In this document: in pieces, positions 1 to 11,688 of the stretch | Layout: the number at the start of each line of letters is the position of its first letter | Numbering within the stretch: position 1 is the stretch's first letter | NCBI GenBank assembly: GCA_913055625.1 | Contig: CAJXJW010000007.1 | Coordinates: 107,643 to 171,642, forward strand | DNA from: an uncultured Pseudomonadota bacterium | GTDB taxonomy: Bacteria > Pseudomonadota > Gammaproteobacteria > Steroidobacterales > Woeseiaceae | DNA length: 64,000 bases | Direction: 5' to 3' | Notes under the pieces: model-generated | The model's input: the letters and a program-made list of their open reading frames with translations, nothing else | The model's database searches: none | What the model was told of the DNA's origin: nothing | Translations under genes and position numbers: made by a program

Positions 1-2859
1 ATCCCGGGCTATGCCCAGTCCTGGGAGATCGACTTCCCGCACCCGGACCGGATGGCAACGCCGCTCGACATCATGCTCGAAGGCCCGATCGGTGGCGCGG
101 CCTTCAACAACGAATTCGGCCGGCCGAACCTTGCCGGCTACTTCCGCACGTTCGAGGCCCGCGTGCCGGGGCTGCCCGACAACGAGATCCGCGGCTACCA
201 CAAGCCGATCATGATCGCCGGCGGCGTCGGCAATGTCCGCGCGGAGCACGCGGTGAAGCGCGATGTACCGGCGGGCGCGCGCATCGTCATCCTCGGCGGT
301 CCCGCGATGCTGATCGGGCTGGGCGGCGGCGCCGCGTCCAGCGTCGCGAGCGGCGCGTCCAGCGAGGACCTGGATTTCGCGTCCGTCCAGCGTGGCAACC
401 CGGAGATGCAGCGCCGCGCGCAGGAAGTCATCGACCGGTGCGCGGCGATGGGCGAGGAGAACCCGATCCTGCTCGTGCACGACATCGGTGCGGGCGGTTT
501 ATCGAACGCGGTGCCCGAGGCTGTCGATCACAGCAAGCTCGGGGCGCGCGTGGAGCTGCGCGAGGTCGACAACGCCGAGCCCGGCCTGTCGCCGATGGCG
601 ATCTGGTGCAACGAGGCGCAGGAGCGCTACGTCCTCATCGTCGGCGACGACCGCATCGACGAGTTCCGCGACATCTGCGCGCGCGAACGCTGCCCGGCTG
701 CCGTCATCGGCACGCTGACCGATGATGGCAGGCTCGTGGTCAGTGACCGCGAGTTCGACAACAACGTCGTCGACATGCCGATGCAGATGCTGCTCGGCAA
801 CCCGCCGAAGATGACGCGCGATGTGCAGCGCCTGGCGGCGCCGGACGACGGCCTGGACCTGTCCGGCATCGACGTCGAGCAGGCCGCGCTGCGCGTGCTG
901 CGCTTTCCCGCGGTCGCGGACAAGTCGTTCCTCATTCACATCGGCGACCGCACGGTCGGCGGCTTGACCGCGCGCGACCAGCTCGTCGGTCCGTGGCAGG
1001 TCCCTGTCGCGGACGTCGCGATCACGTCGACGGGCTTCGGCGCGGTGACCGGCGAGGCGATGGCGATGGGCGAGCGCACGCCGCTCGCGGTCTACGACGC
1101 GCCGGCGTCCGGCCGCATTGCCGTCGCGGAAGCGCTGACGAACATCGCTGCGGCACCGATCGAGGACATCCGCCGCGTGCGCCTGTCTGCGAACTGGATG
1201 GCGGCGGCAGGGCACCCCGGCGAGGACGCGCGCCTCTTCGACACGGTAGCCGCCGTCGTCGACGACCTGTGCCGCAAGCTCGGTATCGCAATCCCGGTCG
1301 GGAAGGACTCGCTGTCAATGCGGGCCACGTGGGAGGCGGACGGTGAGGCCTTCCAGGTCGTGGCGCCGGTGTCGCTCATCGTGTCGGCGTTTGCGCCGGT
1401 GACGGACGTGCGGGGCCACCTGACGCCGGAGCTCAGGCGGATCGACGAGCAGAGCTACCTGTTGCTCGTCGATCTCGGCTGCGGGAAGAACCGGCTCGGC
1501 GGCTCCTGCCTCGCGCAGGCTTTCAACCGTACCGGCGGCGCGGTGCCCGATGTCGACGATCCCGATTCGCTGGGCGCGTTGTTCGCGGCCGTGCAGGAGC
1601 TGAACAGCCGCGACATGCTGCTCGCGTACCACGATCGCAGCGACGGCGGCCTGTTGGTGGCGGTCGCGGAAATGCTGTTTGCGAGTCGCCTCGGCGTCTC
1701 GCTGCAGGTCGCCGGCAGCGGCAACGCGCTGCTCGCAGCGCTGTTCGCGGAAGAAGTGGGCGCGGTCATGCAGGTCGCGAAGTCGAAGCTCACACAGGTT
1801 CAGATGGTGCTCGACCGGCACGGTGTGACGGCCGAGGCGATCGGCCGCGTCGAGCCGACGCCGCGCCTGGTCGTCCGTGCCGACGACGGCATCGTTCTCG
1901 ACCTCGACCGGCGCACCCTGCAGCGCGAGTGGTCCGAGATGAGCTACCGGATGCAGGCGCTGCGCGACAACCCGGTGACAGCGAAGGAAGCCTTCGACGC
2001 GGTCCTTGACGACGACGACCCCGGCCTGAACGCGTCCCTGACGTTCGACCCGAACGACGACATTTCCCGGCCGTACCGCGGCGGCAGCGGCCAGCCGCGC
2101 GTCGCGATACTGCGCGAACAGGGTGTGAACAGCCAATACGAGATGGCGGCCGCGTTCCTGCGCGCCGGTTTCGCGCCGGTCGACGTGCACATGAGCGACC
2201 TGCTCGCCGGCCGCGACAGTCTCGCGAACTACCAGGGCGTCGTCGCCTGCGGAGGCTTCTCCTACGGAGACGTGCTCGGTGCCGGCGGCGGCTGGGCGAA
2301 GTCCATCCTGTACAACCCGCGCGCACGGGACGAATTCGAGGCGTTCTTCACGCGCCAGGATACGTTTGCGTTGGGTGTCTGCAACGGCTGCCAGATGCTC
2401 TCGCACCTGCGGGAGCTCATCCCGGGCGCGGCGCACTGGCCGCGCTTCCTGCGCAACAAGTCGGAACAGTTCGAGGCGCGGCTGAGCCTCGTGGAGGTTG
2501 TGGAAAGCCCGTCGCTGTTCCTGGCCGGAATGGCCGGCTCCCGGCTGCCGATCGCCACGTCACACGGCGAGGGCCGCGCCGTCTTCGACAGCGACGCAGA
2601 CCGCTACTCGGCCTCGTACACGATCGCCGCGCGCTACGTCGACAATCACGGCGCGGTCGCGGACCGATATCCGGCCAACCCGAACGGGTCCCCGGACGGC
2701 ATCTGCGCGCTGTCGAACGAAGACGGCCGCGTCACGATCATCATGCCGCACCCGGAGCGCGTCGCGCTGACGACGCAGAATTCGTGGCATCCGGACGACT
2801 GGGGCCAGGAGGGCCCGTGGATGCGCATCTTCCACAACGCCCGCGTCGCCGTGGGTTGA
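1..2859 (+). CDS. purL: phosphoribosylformylglycinamidine synthase (5' end outside window)
   Basis: FGAM synthase converts FGAR, glutamine and ATP to FGAM in cytosolic purine synthesis. The reading frame is open from base 1, so the N-terminal part lies outside the window; 952 residues are visible, against about 1300 for the large single-chain proteobacterial form. A C-terminal class I glutamine amidotransferase domain starts near visible residue 700. It carries the nucleophile in GVCNGCQM (Cys codon about 2380-2382) and the later SHGEGR and MPHPER segments with the catalytic His and Glu. The upstream half shows synthase signatures such as HDIGAGGLSNA and GKDSLSM. The fused synthetase-plus-glutaminase layout marks the gammaproteobacterial type. 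The downstream gene is convergent, starting one base after the stop. Confidence 0.97.
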   Translation: MPGYAQSWEIDFPHPDRMATPLDIMLEGPIGGAAFNNEFGRPNLAGYFRTFEARVPGLPDNEIRGYHKPIMIAGGVGNVRAEHAVKRDVPAGARIVILGGPAMLIGLGGGAASSVASGASSEDLDFASVQRGNPEMQRRAQEVIDRCAAMGEENPILLVHDIGAGGLSNAVPEAVDHSKLGARVELREVDNAEPGLSPMAIWCNEAQERYVLIVGDDRIDEFRDICARERCPAAVIGTLTDDGRLVVSDREFDNNVVDMPMQMLLGNPPKMTRDVQRLAAPDDGLDLSGIDVEQAALRVLRFPAVADKSFLIHIGDRTVGGLTARDQLVGPWQVPVADVAITSTGFGAVTGEAMAMGERTPLAVYDAPASGRIAVAEALTNIAAAPIEDIRRVRLSANWMAAAGHPGEDARLFDTVAAVVDDLCRKLGIAIPVGKDSLSMRATWEADGEAFQVVAPVSLIVSAFAPVTDVRGHLTPELRRIDEQSYLLLVDLGCGKNRLGGSCLAQAFNRTGGAVPDVDDPDSLGALFAAVQELNSRDMLLAYHDRSDGGLLVAVAEMLFASRLGVSLQVAGSGNALLAALFAEEVGAVMQVAKSKLTQVQMVLDRHGVTAEAIGRVEPTPRLVVRADDGIVLDLDRRTLQREWSEMSYRMQALRDNPVTAKEAFDAVLDDDDPGLNASLTFDPNDDISRPYRGGSGQPRVAILREQGVNSQYEMAAAFLRAGFAPVDVHMSDLLAGRDSLANYQGVVACGGFSYGDVLGAGGGWAKSILYNPRARDEFEAFFTRQDTFALGVCNGCQMLSHLRELIPGAAHWPRFLRNKSEQFEARLSLVEVVESPSLFLAGMAGSRLPIATSHGEGRAVFDSDADRYSASYTIAARYVDNHGAVADRYPANPNGSPDGICALSNEDGRVTIIMPHPERVALTTQNSWHPDDWGQEGPWMRIFHNARVAVG

Positions 2860-2860
2860 T

Positions 2861-3550
2861 TCAGGCGCTGGAGGCGAGGTCGCCCGAGGCTTCCTGGACG
2901 AAGAACTTCCGCACCTTGAGCGCGCGCGTGAGTTTCCCGCGCCGCACGAAGCACTGGTAGAAGAGGTCCTTCATGACTTCGAGCAGGATGCCGGCCTGGA
3001 CCCGGTTCAGGATCGGCAGGTTGTCATCGCCGGTGTCGAAGATGATCGTCTTGATCGGGGCGAAGCTCTCGTCGTCCATTTCGGCGATGTCCTGCGCGAT
3101 GATCACTTCCTCGTAGGCGCGCAGCTTGCTGCCGTCGCCCATTGCGCGAAACGCGGACTGCGCCGCACGCCGGCACATGGACGCGAAGGCATTGAAACTG
3201 TTGCCGGAGTAACAGGACAGTGCCTCGCGGAACAAGAGTTCCGTTTCCTTCGGCAGGTAGGAGTGCGGAAAGCGCTCGGCAGGCCTTTCGAGCTCCGCGA
3301 AGTTGCGGTACAGGTGGACCGCGTCGTCCGTGAATTCCTTGATCGCGAAGCGCAGGAAAACCGGTGCCTGGCAGGCGTCGCACTGGTAGACGAGGCCGAC
3401 GTGCTTCGGGCGCGTCTCGATCAGCGGCGCGGCGTCCGGCACCGACTGTGGCGTCATGTTCGCGAATACGCCGCAGTACGGGCATTCGAGCGCCAGGCGC
3501 TCGCCCTCGTCGTTCGAAAAGCCGTCAGTACGGTGGAGCCGTATCGCCAT
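2861..3550 (-). CDS. DUF4145-type protein with N-terminal zinc-ribbon cysteines
   Basis: A 229-residue protein of unproven function. The N-terminal quarter has two CxxC pairs, CPYC near residue 24 and CDAC near residue 57, spaced as a zinc ribbon. The rest is helical and contains an EALSCYSGNSFNAFASMCRR-type segment, which resembles the DUF4145 domain found alone or in restriction and defence-linked proteins. No catalytic motif is evident. It is convergent with purL (one base between stops) and lies upstream of ettA on the same strand, about 118 bases away. DUF4145 is assigned by pattern only. A role in nucleic-acid binding would be a guess. Confidence 0.75.
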   Translation of the reverse strand: MAIRLHRTDGFSNDEGERLALECPYCGVFANMTPQSVPDAAPLIETRPKHVGLVYQCDACQAPVFLRFAIKEFTDDAVHLYRNFAELERPAERFPHSYLPKETELLFREALSCYSGNSFNAFASMCRRAAQSAFRAMGDGSKLRAYEEVIIAQDIAEMDDESFAPIKTIIFDTGDDNLPILNRVQAGILLEVMKDLFYQCFVRRGKLTRALKVRKFFVQEASGDLASSA

Positions 3551-3668
3551 CGCTCGTGTTCTCGTTATGACGGGCCGGTTGTCGGTTTTGTGCCTGGCCC
3601 GAAAATCCAGTATGCATCAGGGCTTTAGGACCCCAACCAACACTGGACATAATACGAGAAAATTCAGC

Positions 3669-5342
<1,674 letters not shown>

Positions 5343-5414
5343 GTAGGGAACCGGGATGTCAAAGACCGCGCATTATCCGGTATGCTGCGCCGATCGCAAA
5401 GGTTCCGGCATTGC

Positions 5415-6392
5415 ATGGCCAACCCGGTGCAGGTCTACAGGGGAGACGAGATCGCCCGCTACGGCTTCGGCGACCCGCACCCGTTCGGGACCGATCGTCA
5501 TGACGTCTTCCACGCCGAGCTGGCGTCCGCCGGCCTCGGCGGGGCCATCGAGTACGCGCACCCGCGCCGTGCCACCGTCGATGAACTGCTGCTGTTCCAC
5601 ACCGCAGACCATATCGACCGCGTGAGCCGGCAGTCGGAGACCGGCGAGGGATACCTCGACGACGGCGACACGCCGGCCGTGCGCGGCATCTTCGAGGCCG
5701 CATCCGACGTGGTGGGGTCCGTGCTGGCGGCCGCCGATCGCATCATGCACGGCGAGTCCCGGCGCGCTTTCGTCCCGATCGCCGGGCTGCACCATGCGGC
5801 GCGCGACCGCGCCGCCGGCTTCTGCGTGTTCAACGACTGCGGGGTCGCGGCCGAGTACCTGCGGCGCCACTACGGGCTGCGGCGGATCGCCTACATCGAT
5901 ATCGACGCGCACCACGGCGACGGCGTGTTCTACGGTTTCGAGGACGACCCGGACCTGCTGTTCGCGGACATCCACGAGGATGGCCGCTTCCTGTACCCGG
6001 GTACCGGGGCCGCCGGCGAGACCGGGCGCGGCCCGGCCGAGGGCACGAAGCTGAACCTGCCCCTGCCGCCGGGCGCGGACGACGCCGACTTCCTGCGCGA
6101 ATGGGCCCGCATCGAGGCCTACCTCGACGCCGCCCGGCCGGAGTTCATCCTGTTCCAATGCGGCGCCGACAGCCTCGAGGGCGACCCGATCACGCACCTG
6201 TCGTTCACCGAGGAGGCTCATGCCGCGGCGGCCGCGGCCCTGTGCCGCATCGCGGAGCGGCATTGCGACGGGCGCATCATCGGCACCGGCGGGGGCGGCT
6301 ACAACCGCCGGAACCTCGCCCGCGCCTGGACGCGCGTCGTCGAAGCGTTCGCGGCCGCCGGCCGGCCGGGAGCGCCTGAAGCGGGTGTTTAG
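5415..6392 (+). CDS. histone deacetylase family protein (AcuC/acetylpolyamine amidohydrolase type)
   Basis: Zinc-dependent deacetylase-fold enzyme of 325 residues; bacterial members remove acetyl groups from polyamines or from proteins such as acetyl-CoA synthetase. Visible motifs are GLHHA (catalytic His pair, about residues 130-133), DIDAHHGDG (zinc ligands Asp and His), GADSLEGDP (third zinc ligand Asp) and GTGGGGYN near the C-terminus. The substrate cannot be told from sequence. The frame is open well upstream; ATG 5415 was chosen because the homologous region starts there. An in-frame ATG at 5382 overlaps a TATGCT -10-like hexamer and is less likely. glyA follows after 61 bases. Confidence 0.9.
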   Translation: MANPVQVYRGDEIARYGFGDPHPFGTDRHDVFHAELASAGLGGAIEYAHPRRATVDELLLFHTADHIDRVSRQSETGEGYLDDGDTPAVRGIFEAASDVVGSVLAAADRIMHGESRRAFVPIAGLHHAARDRAAGFCVFNDCGVAAEYLRRHYGLRRIAYIDIDAHHGDGVFYGFEDDPDLLFADIHEDGRFLYPGTGAAGETGRGPAEGTKLNLPLPPGADDADFLREWARIEAYLDAARPEFILFQCGADSLEGDPITHLSFTEEAHAAAAAALCRIAERHCDGRIIGTGGGGYNRRNLARAWTRVVEAFAAAGRPGAPEAGV

Positions 6393-6453
6393 CGAACGGG
6401 GCCAGTCAGGTACCATCGCCGCTTTTCCCGCCGCTGCCACCGGAGAACCCTCG

Positions 6454-7713
6454 ATGTTCGATACCAACTCGACGCTAGCTGCGTACGATCCCGAAATCGC
6501 GCGCGCCATCGAGCAGGAAGAACGACGCCAGGAAGAGCACATCGAGCTCATCGCCTCGGAAAACTACGCGAGCCCGCGCGTGCTGGCCGCCCAGGGTTCC
6601 GTGCTGACGAACAAGTACGCCGAAGGCTACCCCGGGAAGCGCTACTATGGCGGCTGCGAATACGTGGACGACGCGGAGACGCTCGCTATCGAGCGCGCGA
6701 AGGCCCTGTTCGGCGCGGATTACGCGAACGTGCAACCGCATTCGGGCTCGCAGGCCAACGCGGCGGCCTGCATGGCACTGCTCGAGCCCGGCGACACGCT
6801 CCTCGGCATGAGCCTGGCGGAAGGCGGGCACCTGACGCACGGCACGAAGGTCAACTTCTCCGGGCGGCTGTACAACGCGGTGCAGTACGGCCTCGACGCG
6901 TCGACCGGCCTCATCGACTACGACCAGGTCGAGGCCCTGGCGAAGGAGCACCGGCCGAAACTCATCATTGCCGGATTCTCCGCTTACTCGCGCGTCGTCG
7001 ACTGGCAGCGTTTCCGTGACATCGCCGACAGTGTCGACGCCTGCCTGATGGTCGACATGGCGCACGTCGCCGGGCTCGTTGCCACCGGCCACTACCCGTC
7101 CCCGATCAGCGTCGCGGACGTCGTGACGACAACGACGCACAAGACGCTGCGCGGCCCGCGCGGCGGGCTGATCCTCGCGCGCAGGAACGACGAGCTGACG
7201 AAGAAGTTCAACTCGCTGGTGTTCCCGGGCAACCAGGGCGGGCCGCTGATGCACGTGATCGCGGCAAAGGCGGTGGCGTTCAAGGAGGCCATGGAGCCGG
7301 GCTTCCGCGACTACCAGGCCGCCGTGTGCGCGAACGCGAAGGTCATGGCCGGGACGCTGGCCGAACGCGGCTACCCGATCGTCTCGGGCGGCACCGAGAA
7401 CCACCTGATGCTCGTCAGCCTGATCGAAAAGGGCATCACCGGCAAGGCCGCCGACGAGGCCCTCGGCAACGCGAACATCACCGTGAACAAGAACGCGGTG
7501 CCGAACGACCCCGAATCGCCGTTCGTGACGAGCGGCCTGCGTCTCGGCACACCGGCGATCACGACGCGCGGCTTCGGCGCTGAAGAGACACGCCTGCTGA
7601 CCGGCTGGATTGCGGATATACTCGACGACATCGACGATACGGCGACGATCGATCGCGTGCGCGCCGATGTGCTCGCGCTGTGCGAGCGCTTCCCGGTGTA
7701 CGGCGGGAGCTGA
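6454..7713 (+). CDS. glyA: serine hydroxymethyltransferase
   Basis: PLP enzyme interconverting serine and tetrahydrofolate with glycine and 5,10-methylene-THF, the main one-carbon source. It has 419 residues, normal for the family. Signatures include [11 protein letters not shown] near the N-terminus, [15 protein letters not shown], and the PLP-binding lysine in [14 protein letters not shown] (about residue 230). The start ATG 6454 gives the conserved N-terminus; a GGAGAACC ribosome site lies just upstream. A weak promoter-like pair, TTTAGC and TACCAT with 17 bases between, lies at 6388-6416. glyA-nrdR-rib gene order is common in gammaproteobacteria. Confidence 0.98.
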   Translation: MFDTNSTLAAYDPEIARAIEQEERRQEEHIELIASENYASPRVLAAQGSVLTNKYAEGYPGKRYYGGCEYVDDAETLAIERAKALFGADYANVQPHSGSQANAAACMALLEPGDTLLGMSLAEGGHLTHGTKVNFSGRLYNAVQYGLDASTGLIDYDQVEALAKEHRPKLIIAGFSAYSRVVDWQRFRDIADSVDACLMVDMAHVAGLVATGHYPSPISVADVVTTTTHKTLRGPRGGLILARRNDELTKKFNSLVFPGNQGGPLMHVIAAKAVAFKEAMEPGFRDYQAAVCANAKVMAGTLAERGYPIVSGGTENHLMLVSLIEKGITGKAADEALGNANITVNKNAVPNDPESPFVTSGLRLGTPAITTRGFGAEETRLLTGWIADILDDIDDTATIDRVRADVLALCERFPVYGGS

Positions 7714-7760
7714 TATCCCGCGCGGCGAGAGCGGTCCCGAACGACGGTCCCCGAGGGCCT

Positions 7761-8279
7761 ATGCATTGTCCGTTTTGCAGTAACGAGGAAACCAAGGTCA
7801 TCGACTCGCGCCTGGCGGGCGATGGCATGCAGATTCGCCGGCGGCGGCAATGCCTCGACTGCAACGAACGCTTCACGACCTTCGAGTCCGCGGAACTCGT
7901 CATGCCGCGGCTCATCAAGAACGACAACTCCCGCCAGCCCTTCGACGAGGCCAAGCTGCGCTACAGCATGGTGCGCGCACTCGAAAAGCGCCCGGTGGGC
8001 AGCGACGAACTCGAGGAGGCGATCGGGCGCCTCGTGCACAAGCTGCGCACGATGGGCGAGCGTGAAGTGCCGTCCCGGCTCGTTGGCGAACTCGTCATGG
8101 AGGAGCTGCGCGCGCTGGACGAGGTGGCCTACGTGCGCTTCGCGAGCGTGTACCGGCGCTTCCAGGACATCACCGAGTTCGAGGAGGAGATCCGCCGGCT
8201 GCAGAAGATCTCGGATGCCGCCGCGGCCCGCGAACAGATGTCGCTGCTGCCGGACCTGCTCGAAGGCAAGCGGCGGTGA
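7761..8279 (+). CDS. nrdR: transcriptional repressor NrdR
   Basis: Nucleotide-sensing repressor of ribonucleotide reductase genes. The 172-residue protein begins with a zinc ribbon (MHCPFC at residues 1-6 and CLDC near 31-34), then RFTTFE, followed by the ATP-cone domain from about residue 45 with VIKNDN-like [14 protein letters not shown]. Length and both domains are standard. It lies 47 bases after glyA and directly before ribD, the usual neighbourhood. The ATG at 7761 is fixed by the conserved MHCPFC start. Confidence 0.97.
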   Translation: MHCPFCSNEETKVIDSRLAGDGMQIRRRRQCLDCNERFTTFESAELVMPRLIKNDNSRQPFDEAKLRYSMVRALEKRPVGSDELEEAIGRLVHKLRTMGEREVPSRLVGELVMEELRALDEVAYVRFASVYRRFQDITEFEEEIRRLQKISDAAAAREQMSLLPDLLEGKRR

Positions 8280-8286
8280 CCCGCCC

Positions 8287-9387
8287 GTGACGGGCACCTA
8301 TACCGCCGACGACCACCGCTACATGGCGCAGGCGCTGCGCCTCGCGGCGCACGGCCGCTACACGGCACGCCCGAACCCGGTGGTTGGCTGCGTGCTGGTG
8401 CGCGACGGCGCCGTCATCGGCGAAGGTTGGCACGCGCGCGCGGGCGAGGCACACGCCGAAGTGGTCGCGCTCGAAGCCGCGGGCGACGCGCGCGGTGCGA
8501 CCGCCTACGTGACGCTCGAACCCTGTGCGCATCATGGCCGAACGCCGCCGTGCACGGACGCATTGATTGCCGCGGGCGTCACGAACGTCGTTGCCGCGAT
8601 GCGCGATCCGAACCCGCACGTCGACGGCGGCGGACTCGGCAGGCTGGAAGCCGCCGGCATGAGCGCGCGTGTCGGATTGATGGAGGCCGCCGCGGCGCGT
8701 CTGAACCGCGGGTTCGTGTCACGCGTGACGCGCGGCCGGCCGTTCGTCCGGATGAAAGTCGCCGCGAGCCTGGACGGGGCAACGGCGATGCGCGGCGGGG
8801 AGAGCCAGTGGATCACCGGGCCGGCCGCCCGTGCCGACGTGCAGCGCCTGCGGGCGCGGTCGGGTGCCATCCTGACGGGTATCGGCACCGTCCTGGCCGA
8901 CGACCCGTCACTGACGGTCCGGGATGCCCGGTTCACGGCCGCCGGCCTGCAGCCCGCGCGCGCCATCGTGGACTCCGAGCTTCGGATGCCCCTGTCGGCG
9001 GGGATGCTGTGCCTGCCGGGCCGGACCCTCGTTTATTGCACTGACGACAGCCGTCGCGAGGCGCTGGAGGGCGAGGGCGGCACGGTGATACGGGTGGGCG
9101 ACCCGGGTGGCCGGGTCCCGTTGGACGCGGTGCTGGCGGACCTCGCGGGCCGTGAGATCAACGACGTCCTCGTCGAGGCCGGCCCGACGCTGGCGGGCGC
9201 GCTGCTGCAGGCGGGGCTCGTGGACGAGCTTGTGATTTACCAGGCACCGCATATCATGGGTCACGAGACGATTCCGATGTTCGAGACGCCCGGATGGCGT
9301 ACCCTTGCGGACCGGCGCGCGCTGACGGTCACCGATCGGCGGCAGGTCGGCACGGACACTCGGATCACGGCGACGGTCGCCCAATGA
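8287..9387 (+). CDS. ribD: bifunctional diaminohydroxyphosphoribosylaminopyrimidine deaminase / reductase
   Basis: Carries out the second and third steps of riboflavin synthesis: deamination of the pyrimidine and NADPH-dependent reduction of the ribosyl side chain. The deaminase domain (about residues 5-150) has the zinc motif HAEVVAL and PCAHHGRTPPC. The reductase domain (from about 155) has RMKVAASLDG, SQWITG and VEAGPTLAGALL. GTG 8287 is the likely start because the frame from there gives the expected D-x-x-YM-x-x-AL N-terminus; an ATG at 8323 would remove it. It begins 7 bases after nrdR. Length (366 residues) is normal. Confidence 0.96.
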   Translation: MTGTYTADDHRYMAQALRLAAHGRYTARPNPVVGCVLVRDGAVIGEGWHARAGEAHAEVVALEAAGDARGATAYVTLEPCAHHGRTPPCTDALIAAGVTNVVAAMRDPNPHVDGGGLGRLEAAGMSARVGLMEAAAARLNRGFVSRVTRGRPFVRMKVAASLDGATAMRGGESQWITGPAARADVQRLRARSGAILTGIGTVLADDPSLTVRDARFTAAGLQPARAIVDSELRMPLSAGMLCLPGRTLVYCTDDSRREALEGEGGTVIRVGDPGGRVPLDAVLADLAGREINDVLVEAGPTLAGALLQAGLVDELVIYQAPHIMGHETIPMFETPGWRTLADRRALTVTDRRQVGTDTRITATVAQ

Positions 9388-9408
9388 GAGACCCCCTCCG
9401 GGGAAAGC

Positions 9409-10050
9409 ATGTTTACCGGCATCATTCGTTACCAGGGCACGATCGACGGCGTTGAGCGGCGTGCGGGGGACGTGCGGCTCACGGTCGCGCTGCCGTCGGA
9501 CGCCGCGAGCGACCTCGCGCTCGGCGACAGCATCGCGGTGAACGGCGTCTGCCTGACGGTCGCGGCGCTCGGCGGCGAGACGTTTGCGGCCGACGTCTCC
9601 AACGAAACGCTCGGCCTGACCACCTTGGGCGATCTCGGCGCGGGTTCGCGCGTGAATCTCGAGCCGGCACTCGCGCTCGGCGAGCGCCTGGGCGGCCACC
9701 TGGTCAGCGGTCACGTCGACGGCATCGGCAAGGTGCGGTCCGTGGCCGGCGACGCGCGTTCGCTGCGCATCGCGATCGGCGTGCCGTCGGCGCTCGCGCG
9801 CTACCTCGCGAAAAAAGGCTCTGTTTGCGTGGACGGCGTGTCGCTTACCATCAACGCGGTATCGGGTGACACGTTCGACGTGAATATCATTCCGCACACG
9901 GCCGGTGAAACGACGATCGGGCAGTTTGCCCCCGGGACGCGCGTCAACATCGAAGTGGATATGCTGGCGCGCTATCTCGAGCGACTGCTCGGCGACAACG
10001 ACGACACCGGAATTTCCGAAGACTTTCTGAAGGCCCACGGCTATGCCTGA
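9409..10050 (+). CDS. ribE: riboflavin synthase (alpha chain; ribE, also called ribC)
   Basis: Dismutates two molecules of 6,7-dimethyl-8-ribityllumazine to riboflavin and the pyrimidine. The 213-residue protein has the two tandem lumazine-binding repeats of the family: MFTGII with VNGVCLTV in the first, and LVSGHVDGIG with VDGVSLTIN and IIPHT in the second. The last 8 bases overlap the start of ribBA, suggesting coupled translation. The start MFTGIIRYQG is canonical. Confidence 0.97.
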   Translation: MFTGIIRYQGTIDGVERRAGDVRLTVALPSDAASDLALGDSIAVNGVCLTVAALGGETFAADVSNETLGLTTLGDLGAGSRVNLEPALALGERLGGHLVSGHVDGIGKVRSVAGDARSLRIAIGVPSALARYLAKKGSVCVDGVSLTINAVSGDTFDVNIIPHTAGETTIGQFAPGTRVNIEVDMLARYLERLLGDNDDTGISEDFLKAHGYA

Positions 10051-11179
10051 CAACACGACACGAATCCGTCCCCGCGACACCAGCTTCTCCGACATCGAGG
10101 ACATCATCGCCGATATCCGCGACGGCAAGATGGTCATCATGGTCGACGACGAGAACCGCGAGAACGAGGGCGACCTGCTGATGGCCGCGGACAGGGTCCG
10201 GCCGCAGGACATCAACTACATGGCGACGCACGGCCGCGGGCTCATTTGCCTCACGCTGTCGCGCGAGCGTTGTGCCCAGCTCCGGCTGCCGCTGATGGTG
10301 ATGGACACGGACCAGCATCACGCGACGAACTTCACGGTGTCGATCGAGGCGGCCGAGGGCATCACGACCGGCATCTCGGCGCACGATCGCGCGAAGACCG
10401 TGCTCGCCGCGGTCGCGAAGGACGCGCGGCCGGAGGACCTGCGCCAGCCGGGCCACATATTCCCGGTCATGTCGCAGCCCGGTGGCGTGCTGACCCGTGC
10501 CGGCCATACCGAGGCCGGCTGCGACCTCGCGCGCCTGGCCGGGCTCGAGCCGGCGGCGGTCATCGTCGAGATCCTGAACGAGGACGGCAGCATGGCGCGG
10601 CGCCCGGAGCTCGAGAAGTTTGGGCGTGACCACGGCATCCGCATCGGCACGATCGCGGACCTGATCCGCTACCGGCTCGAGAAGGAACGCAGTGTCGAGC
10701 GGATCTCCGAGGTCGACGTGGAGACCGAGCACGGGCCGTTCCGCCTGTACTGTTACGACGATCACGTGAACCGGGCCGTGCATGTCGCGCTGGTGAAGGG
10801 CGACCTCGGGAAAGCCGCGACGCCACTCGTCCGCGTGCACATCCAGGACACGCTGGGCGACGTGATCGGCGTGAAGAGCCGGTCGCTCGGCTGGCCGCTC
10901 GACAGCGCCATCGAGCGCATCGCGAAGGAGGAGGCCGGCGTCGTGGTGCTGCTGCGCGAGCAGGAAACGTCCCGGGACTTCATCGACGCGGTGAATCATG
11001 TCGGTGCAACGACGGACGAGGTCCACGAAAGGCGCAAGGGCGATGCCGTGTTGCGAACCTATGGTGTCGGCGCGCAGATCCTGCGCGATCTCGGCCTGTC
11101 CAAAATCCGTGTATTATCAGCGCCCAAGCAAATGTACGCGATCTCCGGGTTCGATCTCGAGATCACCGAATACGTATAA
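10043..11179 (+). CDS. ribBA: 3,4-dihydroxy-2-butanone 4-phosphate synthase fused to a degenerate GTP cyclohydrolase II domain
   Basis: The N-terminal RibB domain (about residues 15-215) makes the four-carbon unit for riboflavin. It has DDENRENEGDL, the TDQHHATNFTVSI segment and GHTEAGCDLARLAGL, all consistent with activity. The C-terminal part (about 220-378) has the length and fold pattern of GTP cyclohydrolase II. Where RibA has its zinc cysteines (SEC and LRCDCG), this protein reads VHIQDTLGD and KSRSLGW, with no cysteine, so cyclohydrolase activity is not expected. The later Tyr-Gly region YGVGAQILRDLGL is retained. It overlaps ribE by 8 bases. A stand-alone RibA presumably lies elsewhere. 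Confidence 0.95.
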   Translation: MPDNTTRIRPRDTSFSDIEDIIADIRDGKMVIMVDDENRENEGDLLMAADRVRPQDINYMATHGRGLICLTLSRERCAQLRLPLMVMDTDQHHATNFTVSIEAAEGITTGISAHDRAKTVLAAVAKDARPEDLRQPGHIFPVMSQPGGVLTRAGHTEAGCDLARLAGLEPAAVIVEILNEDGSMARRPELEKFGRDHGIRIGTIADLIRYRLEKERSVERISEVDVETEHGPFRLYCYDDHVNRAVHVALVKGDLGKAATPLVRVHIQDTLGDVIGVKSRSLGWPLDSAIERIAKEEAGVVVLLREQETSRDFIDAVNHVGATTDEVHERRKGDAVLRTYGVGAQILRDLGLSKIRVLSAPKQMYAISGFDLEITEYV

Positions 11180-11212
11180 GGACGGCCGCACGCGCGGCGA
11201 ACGGTCACGGGA

Positions 11213-11686
11213 ATGGACAAGATCAAGACCACCGAAGGCGATTTGCTGGTGCGGGACGCCCGCTTCGCGCTGGTCGCGTCACGCTTCAACGACTTCATCG
11301 TGGAGTCGCTGCTGAGGGGCGCGGTGCACGCGTTGAAGCAGCACGGCGCGGCCGAGGCCGACATCGAGATCGTCCGCGTGCCCGGCGCCTTCGAGATGCC
11401 GGTGGTCGTGGGCAAGCTGGCCGCGTCGCGGCGCTTCGACGGCATCGTGGCCCTCGGCGCGGTGATCCGTGGGGGCACGCCGCACTTCGACTACGTCGCC
11501 GGGGAGTGCGTCAGCGGCATTGCCGCTGCCGCGCGTGAACACGGCGTACCGGTAGGTTTCGGCGTGCTCACGGTCGACACGATCGAGCAGGCCATCGAGC
11601 GCGCGGGCACGAAAGCCGGCAACAAGGGCGAGGAAGCGGCGCTGGCCGTGATCGAAACCGTCAACCTCCTGCGCCGCATCGACTGA
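11213..11686 (+). CDS. ribH: 6,7-dimethyl-8-ribityllumazine synthase
   Basis: Condenses the RibB product with the ribitylaminopyrimidine to lumazine, the substrate of riboflavin synthase. The 157-residue length is typical of icosahedral or pentameric lumazine synthases. Signatures are RFNDFI near the start, [25 protein letters not shown] and the [18 protein letters not shown]-terminal region. It starts 33 bases after ribBA and ends two bases before nusB, so it sits inside the rib-nusB operon. Confidence 0.98.
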   Translation: MDKIKTTEGDLLVRDARFALVASRFNDFIVESLLRGAVHALKQHGAAEADIEIVRVPGAFEMPVVVGKLAASRRFDGIVALGAVIRGGTPHFDYVAGECVSGIAAAAREHGVPVGFGVLTVDTIEQAIERAGTKAGNKGEEAALAVIETVNLLRRID

Positions 11687-11688
11687 GC

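Noticed and set aside
5382..5414. Upstream in-frame ATG of the histone-deacetylase-like gene as true start
   Set aside because: It overlaps a TATGCT -10-like hexamer and the extra 11 residues have no family counterpart.
10738..11179. Frameshift or pseudogene in the RibA half of ribBA
   Set aside because: The frame is intact to a normal C-terminus and the length is standard; only catalytic residues are replaced.
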